64,000 bases of DNA. It comes from Chitinophaga polysaccharea. GTDB taxonomy: Bacteria; Bacteroidota; Bacteroidia; Chitinophagales; Chitinophagaceae. Position 1 is the stretch's first letter, and every line of letters begins with the position of its first letter. The position numbers and the translations under genes were made by a program. The stretch spans positions 620,001 to 684,000 of the forward strand of contig NZ_CABFVU010000001.1 of assembly GCF_902150045.1 (NCBI RefSeq), read 5' to 3'. Positions 16,942 to 25,911 of this stretch are shown here, piece after piece. Below the pieces are notes generated by a model. It was not told the DNA's origin. It made no database searches and worked only from the letters and a program-made list of their open reading frames with translations.

Positions 16942-19938
16942 ATGCTTCTACCAAAATCCAGTTTGCTGGTACTGCTATGCCTATGCAGTACCCTGGCATT
17001 ATTTGCGCAGCAAAACATCACCGGAAAAATCAGGGATGCCGTGAGCGGTAAGCCTATTCCCGGCGTTACAGTACGTGTTCCCAACACCAATAAAGGAACT
17101 ATTACGGACACCGATGGCAATTACACACTTTCTGTTGCCACAGGCACCACGAGCCTGACGGTGAGCTATACCGGTTATAAGACAAGAACTGTTAATCTCA
17201 CACCGGGCAATAATGTGATAAACCTGAGCCTGGAAGAGGATTTCGCCCGCCTTGATGAAATTGTGGTAACCGGGCTTGCCACCAATGTGAAGCGAAGTAA
17301 CCTCGCCAATGCCGTAGCTACTATTTCAGGCACAGAACTAAATGGGGTAGCGCCTGCACAAACATTTGACGCAGCCCTCAGCGGTAAGGTGCCCGGCGCT
17401 ATGATAACAGCCAATTCCGGCGCTCCCGGTGGCGGTATTTCCGTAAAAATGCGCGGTATCACTTCCGTATTCGGCAACTCCCAGCCGTTATACGTTGTAG
17501 ACGGTATTTTCTTCAATAACAGCAGTATTCCCGCAGGACTGAACGATGTAACCGGCGCCGCTACTTCGGGCAGCCCCAATAACCAGGACAATCCGTCCAG
17601 CCGTATTGCAGACCTCAACCCGGAAGATATTGAAAACATTGAGATCCTGAAAGGCGCTTCCGCAGCCGCTATGTATGGCGCCAAAGCCGCTGCCGGCGTG
17701 GTGATCATCACTACTAAAAAAGGTAAATCCGGCAAAACCAGGATCTCTCTCAACCAGGAAACCGGCTTTGTGAAAGTACGGCACCTGATGGGCGTACGCA
17801 CCTTTACCCCTGAAACAGCCGCCGATCTTGCAGGTACCGCTGATAATCCCGACCCTGTAGTGCAGGCCAAACGTGCCGCTTACAAGGCACAGTTCACCGA
17901 AGCGAAGAATGCAGGGAAGATCTATGACTATGAAAAAGAGATCTTCGGACAAACCGGGCTGGTGCTGAACACCGGCATCTCCCTCAGCGGGGGCGGCGAA
18001 AAAACCACCTTCTATCTTTCCGGTAACCGGCGCCAGGAAGACGGTATCGTAAAAGGTACCGGTTACTTTAACAACTCTATCCGGCTGAATGTGGATCACA
18101 AGGTGAGCGACCGTGTATCCGTTGGCGTTACTACCAACTATATCAGCTCTTCTGCCGACAGGGGGCTTACCAACAACGATAACAATGGCGTTTCCCTTGG
18201 TGTAGCACTGTCGTCCACACCTGATTTTGTGAACCTCTTCCCTAATTCACTGGGTGAGTATCCACGCAATGCTTTTGCCAGTTCCAACCCGCTGGAAACA
18301 CGCGACAATATGATCAACAACGAAAAGACCAACCGCTTTGTAGGTGGGGGTAACATCGAAATACGCCTGCAGCAGAGCGACCGCTCCACTACCCGGCTGG
18401 TAGGACGCGGCGGTGTTGATTACTTCAATTTTAAAACAGCAGCATTATTCCCGCGCAACCTTCAATTTGAAGAAAACGGGCAGCAGGGCCATTCTATCCA
18501 GGGCAATACCAATAACACCAACACTAATATCGGTGGGTTTATAGTGAACACATTTACTCCAAACAACAATCTCAGTTTAACCAGTACTGCCGGCGCCACA
18601 CTGGAAACCGGCTACCTGGATAACATTGTTACCGTTGCCACCAACCTGGTATCCGGACAGAGCAACCTCGATGCCAGCGCCAACACTACTACCCGGCAAT
18701 TCCGCCAGAAGTACCGCGACAATGGTATTTTCATACAGGAAGATCTTTCCCTCATCGATGCCATTACCTTGAGCGCCGGCGTGCGTTTCGACCGGTCTAC
18801 CAACAACGGTGAATACCTGAAATATTATGTTTTCCCGAAAGGATCCATTTCCTGGAACATTGCCAAAATGGATTTCTGGAAGGTAGCTGGTGTGGATAAC
18901 CTCAAGCTGCGGGCTGCCTACGGCCAGTCGGGCAACGTGCCACCCTATGGCAGTAAATTCACCCAGATGCTGGGAAGCAATATCGGCGGATTCCCCGGCG
19001 TACTGGTAGAAAACCTGCAAGGCAACCCCGACATCAAACCCGAACGGCAGGCCGAATTTGAAACAGGCCTCGATGTAAGTGTGCTCAACGGCCGCATCAA
19101 TCTTGAAGCCACTTACTATAACAAGAAAATTTATGACGTGTTGCTTCGGCACTCGCTGCCGGCATCTTCCGGTTATGCCACTGAGTGGAAAAACAGCGGC
19201 GACCTGAGAAACCAGGGAATAGAACTGGGCTTAAACCTGGTACCGGTGAACCAGCCCAATGTACGCTGGAACAGCAGTATCAACTGGTGGCGTAACCGGT
19301 CTAAAGTCACCAAGCTGATCATTCCTCCATATGCCATTGGCGCCTTTGGTAATTCACTCGGTACTTTTTACCTGGAAGAAGGACAACCGGCTACGCAGAT
19401 AAAAGGTACCGTAGGCGATGAGCTGAAGCTGATCGGGAATGCAGAACCGGATTTCCAGATGAGCTTCTTCAATGAACTGACCGTGTTCAAAAACTTCTCC
19501 CTGCGTTTCCTCATTCACTGGAAAAAAGGCGGCGACAATATTAACCTCACACAACTGCTCACTGATCTTGGCGCTACTTCCTTCGACTTTGATGACGAGA
19601 TGAAAGGCACTAAGGCCGGGCTTTACCGCCCCGGAGCCGGCGATGCTTCTATTTATGTACAGGACGCTTCGTATGTACGTATCCGTGAGATAGGCATTTA
19701 TTATAACATACCAATAAAAAATACATCCGTGCTGAAAGGGATCCGTGTTGGTGTGTCTGCCAATAATTTCTTTACCTGGACAAAGTACGTGGGTTATGAT
19801 CCGGAAGTATCCAACTTCGGAAGCAATACCATTACTACCGCTCAAACGCGCGGCAGTAACGGTTTATCAACAGGGGTAGACGTTATGCCGTTCCCTGCAT
19901 CCAAAAGGGCCAGCTTTCATGTTGGCGTTGATTTCTGA
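16942..19938 (+). CDS. SusC/RagA family TonB-linked outer membrane transporter
   Basis: A 998-residue protein with a signal peptide (MLLPKSSLLVLLCLCSTLALFAQ). It has a carboxypeptidase-regulatory-like domain (about residues 25-105: ITGKIRDAVSGKPIPGVTVRV, GTITDTDGNYTLSV), then the TonB-box-like DEIVVTGLA and a plug domain with PLYVVDGIFFNN and GASAAAMYGAKAAAGVVIITTKKGK. The remainder is a 22-strand barrel ending in FHVGVDF. It lacks an STN domain, so it is not expected to signal to an anti-sigma factor. The SusD partner follows after 29 bp. The substrate is unknown, and no hydrolase or regulator is adjacent. Confidence 0.95.
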   Translation: MLLPKSSLLVLLCLCSTLALFAQQNITGKIRDAVSGKPIPGVTVRVPNTNKGTITDTDGNYTLSVATGTTSLTVSYTGYKTRTVNLTPGNNVINLSLEEDFARLDEIVVTGLATNVKRSNLANAVATISGTELNGVAPAQTFDAALSGKVPGAMITANSGAPGGGISVKMRGITSVFGNSQPLYVVDGIFFNNSSIPAGLNDVTGAATSGSPNNQDNPSSRIADLNPEDIENIEILKGASAAAMYGAKAAAGVVIITTKKGKSGKTRISLNQETGFVKVRHLMGVRTFTPETAADLAGTADNPDPVVQAKRAAYKAQFTEAKNAGKIYDYEKEIFGQTGLVLNTGISLSGGGEKTTFYLSGNRRQEDGIVKGTGYFNNSIRLNVDHKVSDRVSVGVTTNYISSSADRGLTNNDNNGVSLGVALSSTPDFVNLFPNSLGEYPRNAFASSNPLETRDNMINNEKTNRFVGGGNIEIRLQQSDRSTTRLVGRGGVDYFNFKTAALFPRNLQFEENGQQGHSIQGNTNNTNTNIGGFIVNTFTPNNNLSLTSTAGATLETGYLDNIVTVATNLVSGQSNLDASANTTTRQFRQKYRDNGIFIQEDLSLIDAITLSAGVRFDRSTNNGEYLKYYVFPKGSISWNIAKMDFWKVAGVDNLKLRAAYGQSGNVPPYGSKFTQMLGSNIGGFPGVLVENLQGNPDIKPERQAEFETGLDVSVLNGRINLEATYYNKKIYDVLLRHSLPASSGYATEWKNSGDLRNQGIELGLNLVPVNQPNVRWNSSINWWRNRSKVTKLIIPPYAIGAFGNSLGTFYLEEGQPATQIKGTVGDELKLIGNAEPDFQMSFFNELTVFKNFSLRFLIHWKKGGDNINLTQLLTDLGATSFDFDDEMKGTKAGLYRPGAGDASIYVQDASYVRIREIGIYYNIPIKNTSVLKGIRVGVSANNFFTWTKYVGYDPEVSNFGSNTITTAQTRGSNGLSTGVDVMPFPASKRASFHVGVDF

Positions 19939-19967
19939 TCATTTTCCATCTGCTTAAAACAACACAT

Positions 19968-21284
19968 ATGAAAAAGTATCTTCCAATAATAGCGATCGCT
20001 CTTTTACTGCTGGTGATCAACGCCTGCCAGAAAGGAGAAATCAATAGCCTCAATACGCCTGTAGTAACGGGCATCACCACAGACCCGTCCAGAAGCGACC
20101 TGTTCAACCTGGTAACCGGCGCGGAATCCGGTATGCGCAACAGTCTTTCCGCCTACCTGGATGGTACCGGTATTATAGGCCGTGAGATTTACCGTTTCTC
20201 CGGTGCAGAGCCCAGGTATACCACCGACCTGCTGGGTGGTGGCAGCAAAGTGCTGGATAATAATACGTTCTACATTACCAATCCCTGGTCGGCCAGGTAC
20301 CAGGTAGCAAGACAGTGTTTCATTTTGCTTGATGCCATCGGCAACACCCGCCCGGAAGTAGCTTCAGATATACAAAAGAAGGCTTTTACCGGGTTCGCCA
20401 AAACGCTGATAGGTTACCAGTTGTTGCTGAATCTTAACATGACGAATACCAATGGCGTGCGTATACCTGTAGCTAATGGCGCCACACTTGGACCGGTTAT
20501 CACCAATACCGCCGAGGTGCTGGATTCTATACTGAAATTCCTGAACGACGGGAAAGCTGATCTTACCGGATCGGAAGTTATTTTTCCTTTGTCCGATGGG
20601 TTCCTGGGATTTAAAACTACCACCGGCCTGCTTAAATTTAACCGTGCAATTGCAGCCAGGGTTTATACTTACCGGCAGCAGTGGGCCAATGCACTGTCCG
20701 CGCTCAACGAATCATTCTTTGACCTGAACGGTCCGTTGAACAATGGGATCTATCATTATTTTTCTACAAATGGCGGTGACCTTGCCAATACTATGTACCT
20801 GCCGCCCAACGGCAACGGGGAAATAAGAGTTTCCCATCCTTCCTTTGCCACGAATATTATACCGGGCGACGACCGTATCACTAAAACAGCATTGCGGGAT
20901 GATCCTGCCAGCCAGGGCGGTTTAACCGGCAACCGTGATGTAATTGTATGGAGCTCATTGAATGCGCCCATCAGCATTATCAGGAACGAAGAACTGGTAC
21001 TGATATATGCAGAAGCGAAAATACAGACCAATGCAATACCTGATGCGATAGTAGCCCTCAACCGCATCCGGACCGCGCATAATCTCACTCCATATGCCGG
21101 CGTTGCCAACAAAGATGCACTGATCAATGAGCTACTGTATAACAGGCGGTATTCCCTTTTTATGGAAGGTCATCGCTGGGTGGATTTAAGGAGGTATAAC
21201 CGGCTGAATACTTTGCCGAAAGACCGGGTAGATGATGATGTGTGGACACAGTACCCACTGCCACAAAGTGAAAGCAATCAATAA
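19968..21284 (+). CDS. SusD/RagB family outer membrane lipoprotein
   Basis: A 438-residue surface lipoprotein that forms the lid of the SusC transporter at 16942. The lipobox is visible (LLLVINAC, Cys20). Characteristic segments are ELVLIYAEAKIQTNAIPDAIVALNRIR and the C-terminal LLYNRRYSLFMEGHRWVDLRRYNRL, which belong to the SusD/RagB C-terminal family. It is somewhat shorter than many SusD proteins (about 500). It is followed by a strong terminator, so the operon contains only susC and susD. Confidence 0.93.
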   Translation: MKKYLPIIAIALLLLVINACQKGEINSLNTPVVTGITTDPSRSDLFNLVTGAESGMRNSLSAYLDGTGIIGREIYRFSGAEPRYTTDLLGGGSKVLDNNTFYITNPWSARYQVARQCFILLDAIGNTRPEVASDIQKKAFTGFAKTLIGYQLLLNLNMTNTNGVRIPVANGATLGPVITNTAEVLDSILKFLNDGKADLTGSEVIFPLSDGFLGFKTTTGLLKFNRAIAARVYTYRQQWANALSALNESFFDLNGPLNNGIYHYFSTNGGDLANTMYLPPNGNGEIRVSHPSFATNIIPGDDRITKTALRDDPASQGGLTGNRDVIVWSSLNAPISIIRNEELVLIYAEAKIQTNAIPDAIVALNRIRTAHNLTPYAGVANKDALINELLYNRRYSLFMEGHRWVDLRRYNRLNTLPKDRVDDDVWTQYPLPQSESNQ

Positions 21285-21318
21285 CCGGGAAACCGGGAAT
21301 ATTTAGCATAGTCTTCTA

Positions 21319-21364
21319 ACGCTCGATTTTAACGGGATCCGGGATCCTGGTTAAAATCGAGCGT
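21319..21364. terminator. Terminator between susD and proline dehydrogenase
   Basis: Arms 21319-21333 and 21350-21364 form a perfect 15-bp stem. The 16-nt loop can extend pairing through two GGATCC copies. A T-run follows on the plus strand. It serves two convergent genes. Confidence 0.88.
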
Positions 21365-21380
21365 TTTTTCTTTTCGCCCC

Positions 21381-22562
21381 TTATGCCATCCCCCTTCTTT
21401 TCATTTCTTTCCTGATCAGTGCCAGTTCCCGGCCCATTTGCCCCGCGATGGAAGTATTTTCCTGCGCCCTGCGGATCAGGTAGGGCATTACATCTTTTAC
21501 CGGGCCGTATGGCAGGTATTTACATACGTTGTAACCGGCATGCGCCAGGTTAAAGGTGATGTTATCGCTCATACCCAGCAGTTGCGAAAAACTCACGTGC
21601 GGATGATTATGCGGCAGTCCTTTTTCGTGGAGTAGTTTTGCTGCAAACATGCAGCTGTTCTCGTTGTGCGTACCAATAAAAACAGCGAGTTTATCAAGAC
21701 GGTCGATACAGAACTTTACAGCAGCATCATAGTCTTTATCCGTAGCCGCTTTACCCGGTTGAATAGGTGTAGGGTAATTATTTTCTGCCGCACGTTTGTT
21801 CTCTTTTTCCATGTAAGCGCCACGTACCAGTTTAGCGCCCAGCAGGTAGCCTTCCTTCACCGCTTTCTCCAGGGATACCTGCAGGAAAGGATAACGGTCG
21901 TGGCAGTACATCTGGAAGGTATTATATACAATTACTTTCTCTTTGTTGAATAAAGACATCATCTCATCCGTGAGGGCATCTACGGGGTCCTGGATCCAGG
22001 ATTCCTCTGCATCTACGAGGATGGCTACATTATGGCGTGCGCCGGCCTCTGCAATGGCATGTACGCGGTTACGCACACGGGTATATTCCTGTTGTTCTTC
22101 AGCCGTTAAGACTTCCTTGCGGTGTATTTTTTCCAGCAGTTCGAACCGGGCGAAGCCGGTAATTTTTATAGCGATAAATGGAATATCAGGGCGGGAGGCA
22201 GCATACTGGATAGCGCGGATGAATTCAGGAACAGCGGCATCGTAGCTTTCTTCTCCTTCCATGGCTTCCACACCGTAATCCAACGCCACCCCTACGTGGT
22301 AATTGCCCAATTGCAGGGCGGTAGCTGCAGCTTCTTCCAGGGTTTCACCGCCGCAGAACTGTGAGAAAATGGTGCTCTTTATAATGCCTTTAATGGGTAG
22401 CCCCAGTTTAAAAGCGATTGGTGTCATCACTGCACCCAGTTTTACCAGCCAGGGTTTCCCGATATTACTAAAGAGAAAATTGGCTTTTTTCAGTGCTTTG
22501 TCGGTCTTTGCCTCAAACGCGATAGCGGTATTATCAAACGATAAAGGTAGCTGCTTTTCCAT
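21381..22562 (-). CDS. Proline dehydrogenase
   Basis: A 393-residue FAD-dependent enzyme that oxidises proline to pyrroline-5-carboxylate. The (beta-alpha)8 barrel signature motifs are visible: NVAILVDAEESWIQ, VYNTFQMYCHDR, GAKLVRGAYMEKE and a C-terminal YLIRRAQENTSI, where the paired arginines bind proline. This is the monofunctional type, without the aldehyde dehydrogenase half of PutA. The ATG at 22562 is preferred over a TTG nine bases upstream, because the upstream codon overlaps the promoter box. Confidence 0.9.
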   Translation of the reverse strand: MEKQLPLSFDNTAIAFEAKTDKALKKANFLFSNIGKPWLVKLGAVMTPIAFKLGLPIKGIIKSTIFSQFCGGETLEEAAATALQLGNYHVGVALDYGVEAMEGEESYDAAVPEFIRAIQYAASRPDIPFIAIKITGFARFELLEKIHRKEVLTAEEQQEYTRVRNRVHAIAEAGARHNVAILVDAEESWIQDPVDALTDEMMSLFNKEKVIVYNTFQMYCHDRYPFLQVSLEKAVKEGYLLGAKLVRGAYMEKENKRAAENNYPTPIQPGKAATDKDYDAAVKFCIDRLDKLAVFIGTHNENSCMFAAKLLHEKGLPHNHPHVSFSQLLGMSDNITFNLAHAGYNVCKYLPYGPVKDVMPYLIRRAQENTSIAGQMGRELALIRKEMKRRGMA

Positions 22563-22568
22563 GGGCCG

Positions 22569-22576
22569 CAAAGTTA
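22569..22576 (-). promoter_or_regulatory. -7 promoter box abutting proline dehydrogenase
   Basis: It reads TAACTTTG on the minus strand and ends 6 bp before the ATG. With the usual spacing to the start of transcription the leader would be only a few nucleotides. Confidence 0.55.
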
Positions 22577-22744
22577 GGGTGCGCCCGGCTTCTAAACAAA
22601 AATCATTATAATATCAGCATATCTTTTTAACAGCGTTAACAGATATTGTCTATTGCTTCTCAGAAATTGTTTAAGCATACCTGTTTACCGCTGTTTATTT
22701 TATTACTTTTAGGTCTTTTTAGATACATACAAAATTCCCGGAAT

Positions 22745-23548
22745 ATGCGATTTAAACCTGATACTATTTCCCGCCGTTTTCCCCGCTGTTATGTGCTGGC
22801 ATTGATGCTGACAGGCGGAATAGTGATCACCGGCTGCAACACCAACACAAAGGCGCCGGAAAATACACCTGTAAACCTTAAAACCCCGGGTATCGGATAC
22901 CAGATCTATAAGGGCACTACCGGCAGGCGTACTTCTGTTACGCTGCCAGACAGTTCCCATGTAATACTTAATTCCGCTTCTGTACTGGAAGTGCCGGCCA
23001 ATTACCTGCAGGGCAACCGGTCGGTGATCCTGGATGGTGATGCGTTCTTTACCGTTGTTCCATCTACCGATACATTTACTGTGACCAGCGATAAACTACG
23101 GGCTACCGTATTAGGCACCGCCTTTAAAATGCGTTCCTTTGCCAGCCAGCATGGCGCTACAGTATACCTGCTCAACGGAAAGATCCGCGTAGGAAAATCC
23201 TATCACTCCCCTACCGACAATCAGCCGGAAATACTGGAACGCGGGCAGATGATCCTGGCTAATAACGAAATTGACCTGATGGAAAAAGAAACCTATCACC
23301 CGGAGGAACTGGAAACATGGTTATCTGATACCTTGCGGATCAGCAATACCAATCCTATGGCCTTATCGCGTACACTGGAAGAATGGTTTGGCGTAGAAGT
23401 GGAAATGAAGGGGGATGCATCCAAAGCACCGGCAATTACGGACGCCGCCTTCTTTCATGCTACGCTGGAAGACGTGCTGAACAACCTGAGCGGGCAACAG
23501 CATTTCAAATATAAGATCAACGATAATAAAGTAGTGATTACATTTTAG
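22745..23548 (+). CDS. FecR-like periplasmic lipoprotein without a sigma partner
   Basis: A 267-residue protein from ATG 22745. The N-terminus is a lipoprotein signal (YVLALMLTGGIVITGC, lipobox ITGC). The body has the FecR fold: GRRTSVTLPDSSHVILNSASVLEVP, RSVILDGDAFFTV, KLRATVLGTAFKMRSF and ATVYLLNGKIRV. It ends with a DUF4974-like STN-related segment (LSRTLEEWFGVEVEM to NKVVITF). Unlike true FecR anti-sigma factors it has no cytoplasmic N-terminal domain and no neighbouring ECF sigma gene. It is therefore placed in the periplasm or outer membrane and cannot regulate a sigma factor in the usual way. An upstream TTG start at 22646 adds a second hydrophobic stretch and is judged less likely. 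Confidence 0.75.
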   Translation: MRFKPDTISRRFPRCYVLALMLTGGIVITGCNTNTKAPENTPVNLKTPGIGYQIYKGTTGRRTSVTLPDSSHVILNSASVLEVPANYLQGNRSVILDGDAFFTVVPSTDTFTVTSDKLRATVLGTAFKMRSFASQHGATVYLLNGKIRVGKSYHSPTDNQPEILERGQMILANNEIDLMEKETYHPEELETWLSDTLRISNTNPMALSRTLEEWFGVEVEMKGDASKAPAITDAAFFHATLEDVLNNLSGQQHFKYKINDNKVVITF

Positions 23549-23591
23549 TATACCCTTCACCGTTAGTGAGGCTGCGCAAAGGTTGTCTGAT

Positions 23592-24803
23592 TCAGGATTT
23601 TATTTTCCTGTTAAAGGAAAAGATAGCTGCATCCGGGTCTTTTTTTCCTTGTATAAGGTTGGTAATGATATTGGCGGCAATCTGGGCGAAAGTGATGCCG
23701 TTGCCTCCAAAACCGAGTGCAAAAAAAGTATGTGGCATGGGGGCGAAAGGCCCGATAAAAGGCAGTCCGTCGGCAGTAGCGCCAAAGGTGCCGGTCCATT
23801 TAAACTCCGGGTGAAAACGCAGCCCGGGAAATTTTTTGCGGAAATCCTTTTCCAGTTGTTTTGCTTTGTGATGAATCAGCTTATCGCGGCGACCGGGATT
23901 ATAATAAGGCTCATCCCTTCCTCCTACCAGTATGCGGCGATCGCTGGTGATGCGCATATAGAGATACGGGAATTTTGTTTCCCAGATGAGACAGTCCTGG
24001 TACCATTGCTCCACTGCATGATTGGGCTCACTTGCTATCACATAGGTAGATGTTAACTTCAGCAGAGGGATATTGATATACTGCAAAGCTTCATAGCCCG
24101 TGGCAATTACCAGGTAACGCGCAGAGATGCGATGTCCCTGCGAGGTGGTCAGCACTACACTACGGGGCCGGAAATCAATATCTGTAACAGCAGTGCGGTC
24201 GAACACCTGTGCGCCATGTTTGAGATTGTGTTGATGCAGTGCATGCGTGAGCATATATGCATCTGTTTGTGCTGCTGTATAGGAATAGATAGCCGCCGGT
24301 GCATTGAAATCCATTTTTGCCTTTATTGTTGCCGCGTCCCACCAATCCATTTTAAGCCCCAGCTCCAGGCGGGCTTCCGCTTCTTCCGATAACTTTTTTA
24401 CATCTTTCCCGTAAGAGGCCAGGTACAGGCTGTGTTTCTTTTCAAAATGCGGAAAATGCAGGGCTTTGCAGGTGTTTTCCAGTTCACCGATGGAAGTGGC
24501 GCACAGCTCATAAGCCCTGTTGGCATTGGATATACCAGCTTTCATGCGCAGCTCCGACAAAGGCGTATCAATTTCATACTGCAGCAGCGAGGTGCTGGCA
24601 GCGGTGCTTCCCAGGCCGATAGTACGGGCATCGGCCACTACGCAGGGAATGCCGGCCTTTGTTAATGCGTAGGCGGTTAATGCACCTGAAATCCCGCCGC
24701 CTATCACGGCCACGTGCGTACGAATATCCTGTTCCTGCCAGGGATAATTATATGGCAGGCCGTTGCGGATAAGTGAATAAGGGTAACCCGACTGAAGATC
24801 CAT
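23592..24803 (-). CDS. FAD-dependent oxidoreductase (DAO family)
   Basis: A 403-residue flavoprotein. The dinucleotide-binding motif VAVIGGGISGALTAYALTKAG lies near residue 30 and VVADARTIGLGSTAASTSLLQYE follows, as in the D-amino-acid oxidase/glycine oxidase superfamily. A C-terminal GLPFIGPF and FALGFGGNGITFAQIAANII complete the FAD site. The likely reaction is oxidation of an amine or amino acid, with an unknown substrate. The ATG at 24803 replaces the longer reading frame start at 24869, which reaches the next gene. Convergent with the FecR-like gene. Confidence 0.85.
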   Translation of the reverse strand: MDLQSGYPYSLIRNGLPYNYPWQEQDIRTHVAVIGGGISGALTAYALTKAGIPCVVADARTIGLGSTAASTSLLQYEIDTPLSELRMKAGISNANRAYELCATSIGELENTCKALHFPHFEKKHSLYLASYGKDVKKLSEEAEARLELGLKMDWWDAATIKAKMDFNAPAAIYSYTAAQTDAYMLTHALHQHNLKHGAQVFDRTAVTDIDFRPRSVVLTTSQGHRISARYLVIATGYEALQYINIPLLKLTSTYVIASEPNHAVEQWYQDCLIWETKFPYLYMRITSDRRILVGGRDEPYYNPGRRDKLIHHKAKQLEKDFRKKFPGLRFHPEFKWTGTFGATADGLPFIGPFAPMPHTFFALGFGGNGITFAQIAANIITNLIQGKKDPDAAIFSFNRKIKS

Positions 24804-24867
24804 AATACCGAATTTACAAAAGCTGCACCAAAGAAATTCGTATCTTCTGCAAGCAAAATAAACTGTC

Positions 24868-25713
24868 ATGAAAACACTAACTTTCCTTACCGGCTGTTTG
24901 CTGATGGCTGTGAGCGCTTTTTCTCAAACTGCTCCCTGCTGCCATACAGATGCCATCACCGAGTTTGCAGCACTTGCCAGTCATGAAGAATTCCGCATGG
25001 CCCATAAAGATCCGCTGCCATACACCTACCAGGGCACTACTGGTACAGCCATCACTTTTCCCGTTGCAGACGGAACACCTGCACATGGTTTCCTGTTCAA
25101 AGCCAAAACCACTTCCGGTAAATACCTGCTGGTGTACCAGGAGTGGTATGGGCTGAACGACTATATAAAAAAACAATCCGAGCAGCTGTATAATGATCTG
25201 GAAGGAAAAGTAAATGTACTGGCGGTGGATATGTATGATCAGAAGGTAGCCACCAACCGGGAAGATGCGGCAAAACTGATGCAGGGGGCCTCCAGGGAAA
25301 GATTGCAGGCCATCATGCAGGGCGCTATCAACTATGCGGGAAAAACAGCCGAAATAGCCTCCATAGGCTGGTGCTTCGGTGGCGGGCTGTCGTTACAGTC
25401 AGGGTTACTGGCAGGGGCGCAGAATAAGGGCGTAGTAATGTATTACGGTATGCCTGAAAAGGATGTCAGCAAACTGAAAACTTTATACGGACCGGTACTG
25501 GGTCTTTTCGGTAATAAAGACCAGGGCATTAACCCACAGGTAGTAAACGAGTTTGAGAAGAACATGCAGGCGGCAGGTAAAACGCTGACGGTTAAACGTT
25601 ATGATGCAGCTCATGGCTTTGCCAATCCTAGCAATCCTATTTTCGATAGTGCCGCTACTGCAGATGCGTACGGATATGTGATCCCTTTCCTGAAAAAAGC
25701 GTTTTCACTGTAA
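24868..25713 (+). CDS. Dienelactone hydrolase family protein, exported
   Basis: A 281-residue protein with a signal peptide (MKTLTFLTGCLLMAVSAFSQ). The catalytic triad of the dienelactone hydrolase family is recognisable: Cys169 in the elbow GWCFGGG, an Asp in GLFGNKDQGI, and His249 in YDAAHGFANPSNP. The family opens lactones or cleaves esters. In exported form the substrate is unknown. The gene is divergent from the FAD oxidoreductase gene with a 64-bp gap and is followed by a terminator hairpin. Confidence 0.88.
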   Translation: MKTLTFLTGCLLMAVSAFSQTAPCCHTDAITEFAALASHEEFRMAHKDPLPYTYQGTTGTAITFPVADGTPAHGFLFKAKTTSGKYLLVYQEWYGLNDYIKKQSEQLYNDLEGKVNVLAVDMYDQKVATNREDAAKLMQGASRERLQAIMQGAINYAGKTAEIASIGWCFGGGLSLQSGLLAGAQNKGVVMYYGMPEKDVSKLKTLYGPVLGLFGNKDQGINPQVVNEFEKNMQAAGKTLTVKRYDAAHGFANPSNPIFDSAATADAYGYVIPFLKKAFSL

Positions 25714-25723
25714 ATGAAACAGC

Positions 25724-25755
25724 CGCCCTAAAAGTATGCTTCTGCTTTTGGGGCG
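25724..25755 (+). terminator. Terminator after the dienelactone hydrolase gene
   Basis: Arms 25724-25734 and 25745-25755 form an 11-bp stem with one G-U position. CCGTTTTTTAT follows. Confidence 0.8.
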
Positions 25756-25860
25756 CCGTTTTTTATACCCTTATTGTTTTACCTGGACAAGTACCTGCAG
25801 TCTTTCTGAAAAGGCTGAATTGCCTTGTAAGCAAAGCTGTTGGGTTGGCAAAATACAGGT

Positions 25861-25902
25861 GGGGCTGACCCCAAAGCATTCTTCTGCTTTTTGGTTAGCC
25901 CC
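25861..25902 (-). terminator. Imperfect terminator hairpin of the TIM-barrel gene
   Basis: GGGGCT and AGCCCC ends plus an inner AAAGCA/TGCTTT pairing make an 18-bp imperfect stem (25861-25878 and 25885-25902), 9 bp after the stop at 25912. Confidence 0.6.
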
Positions 25903-25911
25903 AATTATTAT

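Noticed and set aside
23586..23604. A stretch resembling the 29564-29942 repeat (GTCTGATTCAGGATT) at the end of the FAD oxidoreductase gene.
   Set aside because: Only about 16 of 19 bases match and the rest of the arm is absent, so this may be chance, although it supplies the stop codon.
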